From contig NC_091143.1 of the NCBI RefSeq assembly GCF_041381155.1, positions 28,583,331 to 28,647,330 on the forward strand: a stretch of 64,000 nt of DNA, written 5' to 3'. The notes under the pieces are model-generated. The model was given only the letters and a program-made list of their open reading frames with translations. It ran no database searches and was not told the DNA's origin. The translations under genes and the position numbers were made by a program. This DNA comes from Argopecten irradians (lineage: Eukaryota; Mollusca; Bivalvia; Pectinida; Pectinidae). Positions 10,601 through 22,724 of the stretch are shown here, piece after piece. Numbering within the stretch: the first letter of the stretch is position 1; every line of letters begins with the position of its first letter.

Positions 10601-13600
10601 CTTGTTGTCAGATGTGCAACCATAGCACTGATGCTTAGTACAGTTACATACGCCTAAAAAGTACGCTGTAGTCTCCCCTTCTGATGTCGTATTCAAGCCT
10701 ATAAATAGAGATTTCTTTATTCATCTTGGCTATATAAGCAAACATCATTTAAATAAAGAATCAGATAATAAATCATGTGTTTCTTCTTCGGAAATAGTTA
10801 AACATTGACTGTTTTAAGTTTAAACATTGACTGTTTTAAGTAGTAGGGAAGTTCTAGGAACAGTTGCACTCGGCCTTCTGCCTCGAGCAATTGTTCCCTA
10901 GGCCTTCCCTGTTACCATGGTTCAATGATTGGACTGTTCCCTTAGTACCAATGAAACAATTTTATTTTGTCATGGACAAGATACATACGTGGCATAGATG
11001 GACACACAGTTGCCTTTAGGCTCGGGCATGCCTGGACTCTCCCGACCGGTCACTCCACTCGTATTTGAAGGAGGTTTGCTTGGTATTTTGTTTCTGTAAT
11101 TAATTTTCAAACACAAGACATGAACAGAGATACTCAAATCAACTCTCATCTAAGAATTTGGCTAAGGGCTGTTCTGAAAGTATTCATATGAGAGGGGCAG
11201 GAAGCAAGAGACCCCTGCCGCCATCCATGAAAATATCAAAACATTTTATTACAAGAAATACTAGTTAAATGGGACTTTAATTACTCCCACAACTCATTAA
11301 ATTTTGGGAATTGTGAATGTTAATCTTTGAGAACTTGTTTTGAAATGGAAATCATAAAATTGAACAGATGCGAAAAAAAGTTGGTTTACAGTCCAAGATG
11401 GAAACTTACTTGATTCTGCAAATATCTAGAATAAGAGTAACTAAGGCTGGATCAGCCTTTTGCATGGCCCGGAGAACGTCCTTTGAGGATATACAGTCTT
11501 CAATCGTGTAACCACTTCTAGCGTCAGGAGGCACAAAATAACTTTGTCCATTCTCCTCAAAGCCATGACCACAAAAATAGAACACACCATACACGCCCTT
11601 TCCGAGCAAATTACAAAACTCGTGAATTGCTGCGTTCATTTCCTGTTTCGTTAAGTTTAGCAATGACACAACCTTGAAATCCAGACTCCTGAAAGCTTCG
11701 GACATCTTGGCCACATCATTGCTGGGAGCCTTCAGAGTTGTTTCATTCATGTAGTCATAATTTCCTATTAATAACGCAACTTTGTCTGTGGCTGCAATAA
11801 AACATAGGTCATTTCATTAACTTATATAATCATTAATAAATCAAAGGTCCTCTTTAATTTGAAATATTAATTTGGTTCTGACATATTCTTGAACTCTAAT
11901 TATCTATATTTACAGTTTGCACTGACATGGACTCAATAACCATGCTTACTAGTATTATCATTATCAGTGCATAATGATAGTACAATATGTGCAGCTTTTC
12001 TATTGTTACAGGAATAGTCGCTGGCGTAGCAACGTTGGGTCATGACCTCACTTTTGGTGGGAACATATGAATGACTCGATTCCAATTAGCTGTTCAATCG
12101 AATTCGTTGACGATGACGGGAGGGAGAAAAAATGGGTATTTTGTTAAAAAATATGCAACTGTCGCGAGAATAAATAATTTTCATTTACATGAAAAACTGT
12201 AAATATAAGGAATAGATTTTTATTTTGTTGAGGTTATGAGGTTATAATGATAATGGAGCACGCGTAAATTATGTAACCCCGGCGAATCTTTTCTATCTAA
12301 TAATTGGTGTTTATTTACAAGACATTAATTTTGTTACTTCCTCATTGTACATTACAGAGTTACTGCTCTTGTGAGCAAATTGTTGTTACGTTTATAACCA
12401 AATGACATCACAATCAATACCTATCCACAAAAGCAGATATTTCAATAGATATACAAAGATGAAGTATATTTCATCTTTCTGTATAAACAAATTTTTTGTT
12501 GTTGAGTGTAGGTATATTACATATACATGTACATATCATCTTTTTCTTACCTCATTCACTACTGAAGACGAATTTAGACTCTTCTAAATCAAAGACTAGA
12601 CCAGTCTATTATGAAATTTAAGGGATGAATGAGTTCACAAATATCTTCCTTTTCAGATGGGCTGAAACAGAACAATAGAAACTCGAGTACATACCTCTAT
12701 ACTCTGAATTACTGAGGCTGGATGGAGACTTGATGTGCAGGCAGGCAGGATGAGAAAGGACAGACTGGCCAGTTTTTGGACATGACACAACACACTGATA
12801 AGTTCCTTGTAAATTATGGTCCTGGAGGTTGTAAAACTTGAGATCTTTCTCGTCACACGCTGTACAAAGTAAAACAAGAAAGGTTTCAAATTAAATCTGT
12901 AACAGGAGAGGAGAAAATGTATCACTAAGCTAATACCAGGGTTCGACCCAGTATCTTCGAACACCATAGCTGCATGAATCAAGCTCTAATGATTAAGCTA
13001 CCTGGTTGCTGATGATCAACCCAGTACAGTTCAGATATATTCCTTTCTTCAAGTCTTTGTCTCCAAAAAAACCACAACAACAATGTACTCCCACGTTCTT
13101 ACATATTCTTTCTATAAGTGTTCTCCCACTACTTATAGCTTGAATCACAGGTTGGCAAGATAACCAATTTTGTGACTAGAGGAGAAAATGAAGTGGCCAA
13201 ACTGGGTTTAAACCCAGGACCTCAGAACACTAAGCTGGATGCTCTTACTAACAATTGAGCTGTCTGAGATCATTGCTGACAAATAAATAGTTTTTTCGTT
13301 ATAATTAATTTTCTCTTTGTTACAGGCTTTCTAATTGGTCCATTCATTTTTTTCATTCCACGATGAAAAAAATCCAAGAATGGCGCGGAATTCCCAATGT
13401 TATCATGACGTCACAATAGAAACATTGACGTTGTGTATTGATTTGGAAAAAATAATCCCTTGGAAAAAATCAATGGAATCGTACGTGTAAATGTATTTCA
13501 TTTTATAAAGTAGCCTGGGAAATTAATTATAAGTATTGAAGTCACTATTTTTTAATTTCATTGGGGTATGAAATAAATTGTGTTTGCAAACTTTTGTGAG

Positions 13601-16600
13601 AATCCGCTACGCGGATTCACACAGTTTGACTTCAATGCTTAAGTATATCATCCTAATGTGATTCATGCATGATTTTAATTCTTGGTGACCACAAATCTAA
13701 ATTCAAAATATTTCTGGGCAAAAGTAAAAAAAAAAGAATTTAATGAGATACTAGCAGAACAAAGTCATATAGAGATTAAACAGATAAGTGTTTTTCACTT
13801 TCAAAAGAATAAGAAGCATGTAGCATAATCTTGACATTCCGACTACTATGTATATGAGTCACAATTACCCCACGGTTGTTGGTCTTTGTACCACTTATAG
13901 GTGAGAGGATATCGACATCTCGCCTCCACAGAAAATAAACAGCTGCCTCCCACTTCCACGCTTGATGTCTTTGGGTTCAGTATAATATCAATGCCTTTGA
14001 AAGTTAAAAAAGTATTTCATCGACATGTACCGGTACAAACTTTCAGGCACATACAATAGAATTGAAGAACATGTATGTACAGGTAAATTTGTGCTTGTTT
14101 TTTTATTCTTTTGTGTGGGTGTGGTTTTTATCAATGAAATTTTAATAACAAAATAAAGAATCATTTTTAATAGCAATTTTTTTTTTTTTGAATAACAAAA
14201 TAAAGAATGATTTTTGATAACAAAAAAAAATGAAAATAAAAATGAATATATGTATGTGTTAAAGTAATTCATCAAGTGATTTAATCAAATGTAATGTTAA
14301 GCAAAAGTCACAACTAATTGTGGCAGACATTTAACTTTATTTAGGAATGCATGGAAGACAGATTTACTTAGTTAGATATCAACCATTATCATAAAAGCAA
14401 CGGATACATATATAACTTTATTAACAAAATTAATACATTTAGATATTTCCTATTTAAAGACTTACCTTCACTATGGTAAGCTGCAATAAAAACAATAAAT
14501 TTGTCATAACAATTACATAGCAATTTCTTATAATATAGTGAAGTACTAAAGATTATAATTTAGGTACAAACAACTTCTATATTTACTAGAGAAGTGATGA
14601 AATACTAGTATTACAAGAGGCCCAGAGGGCCTGTATCGCTCACCTGGTTTGTAATGCCAAGTAATGTTCTGAATACAGGTTCATTGTTTCTTTTCTGAAG
14701 GAATTTTAATATTAAAAACCTCTAAATCCCCTATTGGGCCCCACCCCTCCCGCCCCCAGGGGTCAGAGCCAAAATTTATACAAGTTCTGTTCCCTTCCCC
14801 AAGGATGTTTATGGCCAAATTTGGTCACAATCCAAGCAAAACTCTAGGACAAGAAGTGATTTATAGGATTTACCTCTATTTCCCCTATTGGGCCCCACCC
14901 AGGTGGCCAGAGTCAAAATTTATACAAGTTCTGTTCCCCTTCCCCCAAAGATGTTTGTGGCCAAATTTGGTTACAATCTATGCCGAACTCTATGACTAGT
15001 AGCGATTTAAAGGATTTACCTCTATTTCCCCTATTGGGCCCCGCCCCTCCTGCCCCGGGGGTCAGAGCCAAAATTTATACAAGTTCTGTTCCCCTCCCCC
15101 AAGGATGTTTGTGGCCAAATTTGGTTACAATCCATTCAGAAATGACTAGTACGATTTGTTCCCCTCCTGCCCGGGGACCAGACAAAATTTATTTTGATGT
15201 TTGTGGCCAAATTGTTCTTCATTCACTCAGAATAGGATTAAGATTTCCTCTATTTCCCCTATTCCCCTCTGCCCCTGGGGATCAGAGCCAAATATACAAG
15301 CGTTCCCTTCCCAGGTTTTTTACAATCATGTAGAGCTCTAGACATAGAGATTTAAAGGATTTACCTCTATTTCCCCTACAGAGTCCAAAATTTATACAGC
15401 TAATTTTGGTTACAATCCATGCAGAACTCTAGGACAAGTAAAGATTGACCTCTATTACCCCATGGCCCCGCCCTCCTGCCCTGGGGACAAGCCAAATTAT
15501 ACAAGTCTTTTCCCCCCCCAAGGATGTTTGTGGTCAATTGTTACAATGAACTCTAGGACAATAGCGTTTATAGGATTTACCCTATTTCCCCTATTGGGCC
15601 GCCCCTCTGCCCCGGGGGGACGAGCCAAATTTAACCTGTCCCCCCCCAAGAGGTTTGACCTATGACTATTCGTTTAGTACAGACGACAACGACGAGACGA
15701 CGCCCGCGCCATGACATACACCGGTATATCCGGAGTACCCGTAAAAATTCAGATATTCGGAGTACCCGAAGAAAAATCACCAACAAACATTCAGATTCTG
15801 GCAGCTGCCCCACATGGAATTCAAACTTGCGGCCCAGAGGTGGAGGGCTTGTTTGATTACCATTATGGCCTTCATATCAATCAAGTTATCGAAAGTAAGA
15901 CTATTCTTACCATTCTTACCACATTAAATGAATACATGTACATTGATCAAAGCTTTATTTCCCATAAATCTAGTGCTGCAATATTGATAACACAGAGAGG
16001 CACATTGTTATAATAATTATTCTTACAGGAATACTGTAGAATCATTTTTACTATGATTATAGATATTACCATATATAAAAAGAGCAACAAATCCTTGGCA
16101 TCGTGATTGATATTCTCTCTCTCCATGTTACGAAGTAATCAGCCCTTGCAAGATGGTGCTGATTACATCAGTTTTTCAGCAAAATAAGACACAACATTTG
16201 CTCACAAACTACAAATGTCATCATTGATACCTCCCTGCAAGGGCAGATAACTCTATTGCAAGGGCAGATAACTCTAAAATATGCAAAGACAGAATAGATG
16301 TACAGTGAAACATATCTAAGTGACCACCTCTGTATGAAGACAACCTGTTGATTAAGACCACTTTCTTGTGGTTACAATAATTGATCATTTAAAACACAAT
16401 TTGACCTGTGTATATAGACTACTTTACTATGAAGATCACTTTTCTCTTGTCCCTTTGGTGGTCTTTATATCTATGTTTGACCACAGTCAGTACAAATCAG
16501 CTACGTATAAATAAACATATACATCATAATATGTGCAGGTAGAATAGTGACGTAGCAGTATAAATTGCTACATCATCATTATCCTCTAGTGTGTCGTCCG

Positions 16601-19600
16601 CTATGGCAGAACCCCAAAAGGCTGCGAAGGAACTGTTTATTTCACATATATTGGTTATTTGTTACTGACGTAAGTTGTACATAAACTGCACATAACAGAG
16701 CATGTTGTACTTACCTCGGATAGTCGCCTCTGGGTTCACTTCCACTGTAACGTCTCTACTGTGAACTTTACCAAACTGGTTCCTGATCACACAGGTATAT
16801 GTCCCCTGGTGCTTCAAGGTGACATCAGGAAACTAGACAAAGAGAAATCAAAGTACTAAAAGTACTGAAGGAGGTGTTAGTCTCTGTGATCAGGAAACTA
16901 GACAAAGAGAAATCAAAGGACTGAAAGCACTGCAGGAGGTGTAATCTTAGTGCATCAGGAAAACAGGCAACGAGAGAAAATGGTTACATAAAAAATTGCT
17001 ATGTTTTAAGTTGGAGATAAGACTCAAACTGTACAATATAATAAATTCCTCCACTAATTCAAAATATATATTTGTATTGACAAGTTGGATCTTTAGGATC
17101 TTTGTGTATTGATACTAAATCTGCAAGACGTAAATACATGTATACCTCTGCCACCATATAAAATCAGGACAAGACAGAACAGGACATGTCATGCATGAGT
17201 AAAAATACATGATTATATGCAACCATCTTTGTTGTTGGAGCATAAAATTGAAGAATGGTGCATGGTTGTTGCATATAATCCTGTGTTCTGAATGATAAAA
17301 TATTCACATTTTTATATCAAGATATAAAGCACATATTTCAATTGGTTTCCTCTTATTTTATACTTTCCACTTACTACTAAATTTCCTGAATCCTTGTTGC
17401 TAGCAATCACTTCTCCATTCTTTAGCCATTCGTATGTGAGAGGTTTATGACCAATTCCGGCACAAGAGAGTTCTACTCTGTCCTGTACGTTAACACTTAC
17501 ATCATCTGGCTGGGTCAAAACTTGTGGCAACACAGCTGTTACACAAATAAATAACTGTAATACAATTCTTATATTGGTAATCATTTTCATTTCAATACCT
17601 TCATGAATCTATTAATCTTGTTTTTATGTACTTCTTCCCATAAAATGAAGGAGATTAAGAGCATTACACATGAGCTGTGGCTATGAAAAATGAAAATCAT
17701 AAAACAAATTCAATAATTTACACCTACACTGCCATGCCTTTAGGTGAACTGATTGAAATAGCATTTTTTATGATTAGTAATTTTTATCGTATGAATACAA
17801 GCCAAAAATTATATTAATTTTGTTTATTGCCATGACCCTGTGCCAGAGCACTGGGTTTAAATATAACACTGAACACTCACGTTTACTTGGCTCACGTTCG
17901 TAAAAAGCTTCCTTGGAAGGATTTTTAGTTTCTGTGGCTGTCAAAGGTCTGTAGTGAATTTTGACTGTGGATGGCTCAGTGAACTTACAGTGATCACTGC
18001 TTCCTCCATTGCATAAACGACAACAATATGTACCACAGTCTCCTGGACTGTAAATAGATAATAGCAAAAGATATTTTTTTTTACATAAACTATTCTGTCT
18101 TTACACATAATTATATATAAATATTGCGGAGTAATCTGCCCATGTTGACAAAAATTGTGTTATTTTCTCGAAGAAAAATACAAATGCATGATGTACCAAT
18201 CATAAAAATCAATATCTACCTGCAAGGGTAGTTAACTAGCAAGGGCAGATAACTCTACAACACACAAATTCAAAATTGTCATCTTTGTGAACAAAATTTC
18301 TTTTACTTCATACCAATCATCCAAACATTTCCTTTAAAATTTTACTAATTAAAATGAATTATTAAACACCAGGGTAACATCATTTCAAATCATGTTCCCT
18401 AAAACTACAGTAAACTTTCACTTTTTTTAACTTGTGTATAATAAGCTCCATCATATATTAGTACACATTTTTAGCATCAAAAGTGCTAGATTTAAAATTA
18501 GAGGACCGCTAAAACATTAGCATTTATTGTAAGTATACAGATAAAACAAACCAGGTTTGACTGATCCTAAGGGTGGAATGAATAGCTCCTTCAATCTCGT
18601 CGTATTCTGAGCCGTGGAGTTTAAACCACTGATATCGAGGGTAAGGAAATCCTACCGCCTCCACATGTAGTTCTAATTGGTCCCCCTCATCCAGTTCTTT
18701 CATCTCTGCAGGCTGACGGATAATGTGAATTTCCTCTGAGTTCACATGGAAAAAATACAACGTTATTGCATATGTGTTCTTATTTTAAGATGTACAAAGC
18801 ATAACTTAAAATGTTTTAAACCAAAGGACTCTTGTCAATATGGAAGATCGTGAATAAACTCAGACTACACAGTTATTTATATGTGAGACAAGGGAGTATA
18901 TAGCTGTCCATCAATTAAATTTGTCTCTAGCTAATTAGTGGGGCTATGTTGTTAATTACTGCAGGTATTATTGCCAATACATAAGATTTAAAATAAATCT
19001 AATGTAATATAAATGCTTAAAACATGGTTTTATAAATGTATATCATTTACATTAATTAATTGATAGGTTTGCCTGTTCTACAAAATTCAGTGGTTTTTTA
19101 ATAGATGCATAAAGACTTTTCAAGGAAATGGTTTCAGTTATGAAGACATGCGTATAGGAAATAGGTTTTTGACATTTCAGATTAAAAGTATTCTTTTAAA
19201 TTAACAGGATTTGTTTCTATGAGATAAAACCTCTTAAATGTTTTTCTAGATAATTTCTGAAATATTTGGAAGATATTTGTTAATATATCTGTAATTAATA
19301 CATGCTTCATTAAGACAATGAAAATAACCAAATAGTTTTTCATGTATTTTTATGGAGAAACTACAGGATTATCTCCCCTGGCCTTTTTGAAACCTTATCA
19401 ATTACCTAAAGATGCTATTTGACTAGTACATTTTCTTGTCCTGACTTGATATAAAATCACTAACTAGATATTTTATTGATATTTACCATAGGGTTTCAAA
19501 TCTATCAGAAGGTTTTCCAATCGGAGTTGATCCAATACATAAATAAGTTCTTGAACAATCATGCCACGAGCTCCAAGTTCTGAGATCAGTCTGTTGGTAG

Positions 19601-20321
19601 GACTGCCTTTTCCAAACACAGAGCATCCAAATTTGCTCTCAATTTCAGACTGACTGCAAAACAAAACAAAACTTATACTTTAAGTAACTAATAAACTTTT
19701 ATTTCAAAATAAAAAGAATTCAAATTATATTTCAATAATAAGACTTAGTGTAATTAGTCACTGGTAATTTTTAGAATGGTTAATTAGAATCACTTCTTAA
19801 TTAATAATACTTACTAAATTTTCCTTTTAAACATATTATAAAAAAGATCTAAGAAGAATTTTTTTAAATGTATATTCTGTTCAAGATTGAAGGCTGGGGA
19901 AGTGTAAAACCTGTGATCTGCAATGAACTTTAAGAATTTGATGGTGACCACTTGCAAGTCATTGTCTTTTCTGATCAGTATTAAAATTCAATTTAGACCA
20001 TGAGAAACCTTAAAATTTCTGAATGCCTAAGATCTTTCATGATATTGAATCATTAAGCTAAAGAATATTGAAGAAACTGGAACCTGATCATGACATATTA
20101 GTACACTTGTAAGGAATTCATGAATATATATGTACATATAAAACCAACCTGAATTCATAATCATCCCTCAGACTTGATGCAATTTTCAAAAAGGCACGCC
20201 AACCACATGTCTCTGGATTGTAGTCCAAACTTTTTTCAATTTCTTGTGTAATCTTCGCTGGTAGTTGTGATATATTTCTCCGGTTCATTGAAACACCAGT
20301 CCCTCTTTGCAAGTGATCCAT
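7630..20321 (-). CDS. MALT1: MALT1-type paracaspase, 17 coding exons, 839 aa
   Basis: Paracaspase: a cytosolic signalling protease and scaffold that acts with BCL10-like partners upstream of NF-kB in animals. Exons, 5' to 3' on the minus strand: 20149-20321, 19487-19653, 18552-18735, 17881-18047, 17375-17535, 16715-16832, 14466-14480, 13869-13994, 12695-12859, 11410-11791, 10989-11093, 10654-10698, 10214-10329, 9397-9549, 8978-9138, 8321-8443, 7630-7788. Phases agree throughout and sum to 840 codons including TAG. An in-frame TAA lies just upstream of the start ATG. Domains: death domain about 1-113, Ig-like 114-225, Ig-like 231-323, a 5-residue microexon insert, Ig-like 329-425, caspase-like 426-641, then a C-terminal Ig-like region. 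The catalytic dyad is His501 (FCGHGF) and Cys550 (LDICR), 49 residues apart as in human MALT1 (His415/Cys464). The tail PIEHID (832-837) fits the TRAF6-binding pattern PxExx(acidic/aromatic). Vertebrate MALT1 has two Ig domains before the protease; here there are three. Exon 12 needs a GC donor. Confidence 0.92.
8493..8582. repeat. Short foldback in the last MALT1 introns
   Basis: AGAGTTACTTCCCTTGAG and its near complement CTCGAGGGATGTAACTCT, with GGAAGTAACT inside, form an imperfect hairpin. It is intronic, between exons 15 and 16 of MALT1. Confidence 0.5.
8836..8932 (-). mobile_element. tRNA-derived SINE fragment, family B
   Basis: Read on the minus strand it has TAGCCAAGTGTTAAG (A-box-like, as in serine or leucine tRNAs) and ends GATCCCGTGTGGGGCAC. 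Related copies lie at 15795-15875 and 58593-58690. It sits in a MALT1 intron. Confidence 0.45.
9312..9379 (-). repeat. Intronic copy of the 3' part of MALT1 exon 14
   Basis: About 68 bp match exon bases 9400-9467 with few differences, offset 88 bp downstream in the transcript. Shared words include GACCACTGGTCACACACAGG and GGACACAGATGTGGAG (minus strand). The copy stays open through ATG-TGG-AGA-AAA before reaching a stop, but has lost the CATG|GTAAAT donor, so it should not be spliced as an exon. It is a two-copy tandem duplication spanning the donor junction. Confidence 0.8.
9878..10034. mobile_element. 157-bp MITE with ~40-bp inverted repeats
   Basis: The left end CTAGGGCCAGAGTGCACTAC and the right end GTAGTAGTGCGTTCTGGCCC plus TAG are inverted copies over about 40 bp with two mismatches. 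A central spacer of some 75 bp lacks any ORF of note. It lies in the MALT1 intron between exons 13 and 14. Confidence 0.75.
12899..13022 (-). mobile_element. tRNA-derived SINE, family A (degenerate)
   Basis: Starts AACAGGAGAGGAGAAAATG on the plus strand. The complement has a tRNA-like head with GGTAGCTTAATCATTAGAGC (A box) and GGGTCGAACCC (B box). Same architecture as 27239-27489. Intronic in MALT1, between exons 8 and 9. Confidence 0.55.
13171..13285 (-). mobile_element. tRNA-derived SINE, family A (degenerate)
   Basis: Contains GAGGAGAAAATGAAGTGGCC followed by AAACTGGGTTTAAACCCAGG and, on the complement, an AGCTCAATTGTTAGTAAGAG A-box relic. The B box has lost its GTTCGA core, so it is older than the copy at 27239. 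Confidence 0.5.
14614..15660. repeat. Hairpin-headed composite element with ~150-bp monomers (decayed)
   Basis: It starts CAAGAGGCCCAGAGGGCCTG then TATCGCTCACCTGG, the same end as the element at 2141. Tandem monomers of about 147-153 bp follow, with AAGGATGTTTGTGGCCAAAT and TCAGAGCCAAAATTTATACA and a C-rich segment. Successive copies become shorter and more decayed to the right, and the opposite hairpin end is missing. It lies in the MALT1 intron between exons 6 and 7. Confidence 0.75.
15795..15875 (-). mobile_element. tRNA-derived SINE fragment, family B
   Basis: On the minus strand it reads CCCTCCACCTCTGGGCCGCA then AGTTTGAATTCCATGTGGGG, a B-box-like segment with the same end as the copy at 8836. 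Intronic in MALT1. Confidence 0.4.
16823..16985 (-). repeat. 65-bp tandem triplication across the MALT1 exon 6 acceptor
   Basis: ATCAGGAAACTAGACAAAGA (plus strand) starts at 16824, recurs at 16889 and, diverged, at 16954, a regular 65-bp spacing. The first copy contains the genuine exon 6 acceptor (minus strand CTTTGTCTAG|TTTCCTGAT). The others repeat the acceptor and first ten exon bases inside the intron, giving decoy 3' splice sites. Confidence 0.8.
17211..17280. repeat. Short foldback
   Basis: GATTATATGCAACCAT at the left and ATGGTTGTTGCATATAATC at the right are inverted copies, giving a strong hairpin in a MALT1 intron. Confidence 0.5.
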
Positions 20322-20446
20322 ATTTCTTTATCTAGACATGAGAATATACATGATATATATACAATGTACTTAAGAAACATGTTTCAGTCTCACTGTAGTA
20401 CATACACATATTACTTTTTTGTAAAATTTTCAGAAGATACAGAAAA

Positions 20447-20580
20447 TATCTTAGATATAAAGTGGGAGAGATATTGGAATAGGTTTAGTTTTTTTGTGTT
20501 TTCATTCAACAACTTAAGGACTGCCTCCATGTGTATGCAATTTTTGAACATGTTGAACATGTGCGATACAACAGTCAAGA
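20447..20580. repeat. 133-bp unique flank, duplicated at 23098-23236
   Basis: This segment (AAGTGGGAGAGATATTGGAA through ATGTTGAACATGTGCGATAC) recurs almost unchanged at about 23098-23236, each time running straight into the 28-bp satellite. It marks a segmental duplication of flank plus satellite about 2.65 kb apart, upstream of the MALT1 start codon. Confidence 0.8.
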
Positions 20581-20960
20581 GGTCTGATATGTGATACAAT
20601 AGCCAAGATGTCTGATATGTGATACAATAGCCAAGAGGTCTGATATGTGATACAACAGCCAAGAGATCTGATATGTGATACAATAGCCAAGAGATCTGAT
20701 ATGTGATACAATAGCCAAGAGGTCTGATATGTGATACAATAGCCAAGAGGTCTGATATGTGATATAAATAGCCAAGAGGTCTGATATGTGATAAATATCC
20801 AAAAGATCTGATATGTGATACAATAGCCAAGAGATCTGATATGTGATACAATAGCCAAGAGATCTGATATGTGATACAATAGCCAAGAGATCTGATATGT
20901 GATACAATAGCCAAGAGATCTGATATGTAATACAACAGTCAAGAGATCTGATATATAATA
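20563..20960. repeat. 28-bp satellite, left block
   Basis: About 14 head-to-tail copies of a 28-bp unit containing GATATGTGATACAATAGCCA and AGAGATCT. 28 is not divisible by 3 and the minus strand is open in all three frames, so long ORFs rich in HISDLLAIVS appear in every frame; they are by-products. The block starts about 240 bp upstream of the MALT1 ATG. Confidence 0.9.
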
Positions 20961-22724
20961 TACAAGAGGCCCAAGGGCCTTAACGGTCATCTGACTACCT
21001 TGGCAATAGCTGTATAGGAAATTAATTAGATATGGTGTCATGGTTAAAAAATAAAAACACTTGGTCATGACCATGTAAGGATCATTTCATGTAAATTTCA
21101 GTCAAACTGCATGGGTAGAACTTTCGAAGAAGTTCAAAATGTGTTTTCAAGAATGGCAGCTTTGGTGGCCATCTTGGGTTTTCGGGTCAAACCCGTCAAA
21201 CAACAACACTTTGTTGGGACAATGTCAGTATCCTTAAAATTATTCAGACAAGTTCCAGCAAAATCGCACTGGAAGAACTTAAGAATAAGTTAAAAATATA
21301 TTTTCAAGATGGCGGGAGTGGTGGCCATCTTGGATTTCAGATCAACATAAAATATAAAAACACTTGGTCAGGACCATGACAAGGATCATTTCATATGCAA
21401 GTATCAGCTAAATCACACAGGCAGAATTTGAGAAGAAGTTCAAAATTCAAGATATTAGCCTAATTGACCCCTGACCTTGAAAGAAAGTCAAGGTCATTTA
21501 TTTCAATAACTTTGGTAACCCTTCATCCCAGCATGCCACAGGCCAAATATGAGTACTCTATACCTTTTGGTTAGTTACAAGAAGTCATTCAAAGAATTGA
21601 GCCTATTTGACCCCTGTGACCTAGAAAATAAGTCAAGGTAATCCATCTTCACACCTTGTGACCTTGACAGCAGGTCAAAGTCATTCATCTTCATAACTTT
21701 GGTAACTCTTTATCCCAGCATGCTACAGGCCAAATATAAGTACTCTGAGCCTTACAGTTATTGAGAAGTCGTTCAAAGATTTGAAACTATTTAACCCCTG
21801 TGACCTTGAAAGTAGGTCAAGGTCATAAATTTTCACAACTTTGGTAGCCCTTCATCCCCGCATACTACAGGCCAAATATGAGTACTCTGAGCCTCATGGT
21901 TATTGAGAAGAAGTCGTTCAAAGATTTTAGTCTTTTTGACCCCTTTGACCTTGAAAGTAGGTCAAGGTCATTCCTTTTCACAACTTTTGTAGCTCTTCAT
22001 CCCAGCATGCTACGGGCCAAATATGAGTACTCTGGGCCTTACAGTTATTGAGAAGAAGTCGTTCAAAGATTTGAGCCTATTTGACCCCTGTGACCTTGAA
22101 AGTAGGTCTAGGTCATTAATTTTCACAACTTTGGTAGTCCTTAATCCCAGCATACTACGGGCCAAATATGAGTACTCTGGGCCTTAGGTTATTGAGAAGA
22201 AGTTTCAAAGATTTCAGCCTTTTTGGTACCCTGTGACCTTGAAAGTAGGTCAAGGTCATTAATTTTCACAACTGTTGTAGCCCTTCATCCCAGCATGCTA
22301 CAGACCAAATATGAGTACTCTGGGCCTTATGGTTATTGAGAAGAAGTCGTTCAAAGATTTCAGCCTTTTTAACCCCTGTGCCATTAATTTTCACAACTTT
22401 GGTAGTCCTTAATCCCAGCGATGCTACAGGCAAAAATATGAGAGTACTCTGGGCCTCATGATTATTGAGAAGAAGTCGTTCAAAGATTTGAGCCTATTTG
22501 ACCCCTGTGACCTTGAAAGTAGGTCTAGGTCATTAATTTTCACAACTTCGGTAGCCCTTCATCCCAGCATGCTACAGGCCAAATATGAGTACTTTAGGCC
22601 TTACGGTTATTGAGAAGAAGTCGTTTGAATGAAAAGTTTACGCACGGCGGACGGCGGACGCCGACGGACGGTGCATGATGACTATAGGTCATCCTGACCC
22701 TTCGGGTCAGATGACACTAAAAAG
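20961..22724. mobile_element. 1.8-kb hairpin-capped composite element inserted in the satellite
   Basis: The left end is ACAAGAGGCCCAAGGGCCTT then AACGGTCATCTGAC. The right end is GGTCATCCTGACCCTTCGGG preceded by GACGGACGGTGCATGATGAC. Two monomer classes occupy the interior. One is related to the 146-bp units of 35600-37000 (GGTCATGACCATGTAAGGAT). The other is about 146 bp with CAGCATGCTACAGGCCAAAT and TGACCTTGAAAGTAGGTCAA. The same 28-bp satellite flanks both ends, so it inserted into an existing array. No transposase or reverse transcriptase ORF. Confidence 0.75.

Noticed and set aside
13988-14275. 95-aa minus-strand ORF
   Set aside because: Low-complexity translation of A/T-rich intron sequence beside MALT1 exon 8.
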